Shown here piece after piece: positions 63,488-64,000 of a stretch of 64,000 nt of DNA (its first letter is position 1; each line of letters opens with the position of its first letter). The stretch is taken from the NCBI GenBank assembly GCA_018003035.1, contig JAGNEX010000006.1, positions 1 through 64,000 of the forward strand. Reading direction: 5' to 3'. The position numbers and the translations under genes are program-made. The notes under the pieces were generated by a model. That model saw only the letters and a program-made list of their open reading frames with translations, had not been told where the DNA came from and did no database searches. The DNA is from Acidimicrobiia bacterium (lineage in GTDB: Bacteria > Actinomycetota > Acidimicrobiia > IMCC26256 > JAGNEX01).

Positions 63488-64000
63488 GTGAGTTCCCGGA
63501 TTTCGTTGACGACTTGGTTCGCTCTCGTCTTGGCAGGCTTAGCTCTCTTGGTTTCGGTTTTGGTCGCCGTCAACAGCGATGAACCCTCCGACATTGCGTC
63601 AAACATCTACGAAGACGTCAGTCCTTCAGTGGTCTTTCTGCAGCAACCGGATGGATCGTCGGGTAGCGGCGTGCTGCTGGACGGCGGATGGATCGTCACC
63701 AACTACCACGTGACCTATCCCCTTACCTCGCTCCGTGTGACCTTCCCGGACGGAACAGAGATTGAGGATGCACCAGTCGCGTTTTGGGATCCCGTCTCTG
63801 ACATAGCGTTGCTGGGGCCAATCGAATCCGACCAGCCAACGATGTCGTTATCAGATTCAGAAGAGGTCGAGATCGGGTCGACCGTCTACCTCATTGGCTA
63901 TCCGGGCGAGCTTGAAGATTTCCCTCAACCCGCAATGACGGGCGGGGTTCTGTCCCGACGTCGAAGCGTGGAAGATCTTGGAGTTGTGTTTCTTCAGACT
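63488..64000 (+). CDS. Trypsin-like serine protease (S1C/DegP-type), partial at window end
   Basis: The first 171 codons of a protein that continues past the window. The start is a GTG at 63488 with AGGAG 8 nt upstream. An N-terminal anchor (about residues 7-31, ending LVSVLVAVN) is followed by a protease domain: SPSVVFLQQPDGSSGSGVLL, GGWIVTNYHVTYPLT with the catalytic His, WDPVSDIALLGP with the catalytic Asp, and VYLIGYPGELEDF. The catalytic Ser and any PDZ domain lie beyond the edge. Membrane-anchored periplasm-like or cell-surface quality control is inferred. Confidence 0.85.
   Translation, partial: MSSRISLTTWFALVLAGLALLVSVLVAVNSDEPSDIASNIYEDVSPSVVFLQQPDGSSGSGVLLDGGWIVTNYHVTYPLTSLRVTFPDGTEIEDAPVAFWDPVSDIALLGPIESDQPTMSLSDSEEVEIGSTVYLIGYPGELEDFPQPAMTGGVLSRRRSVEDLGVVFLQT

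Overview
The window looks like chromosomal DNA of a G+C-rich actinobacterium, possibly of an Acidimicrobiia-like lineage (placement inferred from gene content only). Supporting markers are the dnaK-grpE-dnaJ-hspR operon, CrgA with a DUF881 protein and TrpG/PabA, a mycothione reductase (mycothiol redox system), an F420-type LLM oxidoreductase, two proteins with LAXTG-like sorting signals, and several apparently leaderless genes. I see no insertion sequence, prophage, CRISPR array or rRNA operon. There is one tRNA, tRNA-Ala(TGC).

Region 1 (0-15.5 kb, all minus strand except one small surface protein) holds housekeeping and stress genes: the purine genes purA, purD, purB, purC, a membrane-anchored protein with five BON domains and an OmpA-like domain, clpB, and the hspR-autoregulated chaperone operon. 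clpB has a CIRCE-like operator just after its -10 box. dnaK has a HAIR-like operator on its promoter. This suggests two separate heat-shock circuits.

Region 2 (15.7-31 kb) is metabolic and redox-related. It has a Tat-exported latex-clearing protein (Lcp, rubber oxygenase) with a TetR regulator and a clean palindromic operator. It also has PII, a lone cyclic-nucleotide-binding protein, a tandem Usp protein, msrA-msrB, a second PF09995 (MpaB/Lcp-type) oxygenase with its own TetR gene, an acyl-CoA dehydrogenase, mycothione reductase, yaaA, a cytochrome P450 and a molybdopterin oxidoreductase with a long, possibly structured leader.

Region 3 (31.4-43.3 kb) starts with a very large SdrD/DUF11 surface protein gene broken by an in-frame TAG, followed by an island of lower G+C with a histidine-kinase-like fragment. 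Then come a GDT1-type transporter, trpG/pabA, DUF881 and crgA. The DUF881 and crgA start codons overlap. After crgA lies a 30-bp perfect palindrome made of two consensus DnaA boxes, with a third box beside it. A thiolase-like protein lacking the catalytic His, a thioesterase, PPK2, a candidate zinc-ribbon protein and a small-channel-like membrane protein follow.

Region 4 (43.3-64 kb) has a second P450 lacking the conserved I-helix Thr, DNA polymerase IV, an LLM oxidoreductase, three tandem paralogous lipoproteins, tRNA-Ala, an acidic-tailed membrane protein, an AddAB-type helicase-nuclease, mesaconyl-CoA hydratase, small membrane and lipoproteins, a cyclophilin, a GH3 hexosaminidase and the start of a trypsin-like protease that runs off the window.

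The observations I rank highest are the Lcp/TetR locus, the DnaA-box palindrome next to crgA, the amber-interrupted surface protein, the second oxygenase/TetR pair and the tandem lipoprotein family. Most motif and family statements come from reading the translated sequence and recalling the families; no database search was run.
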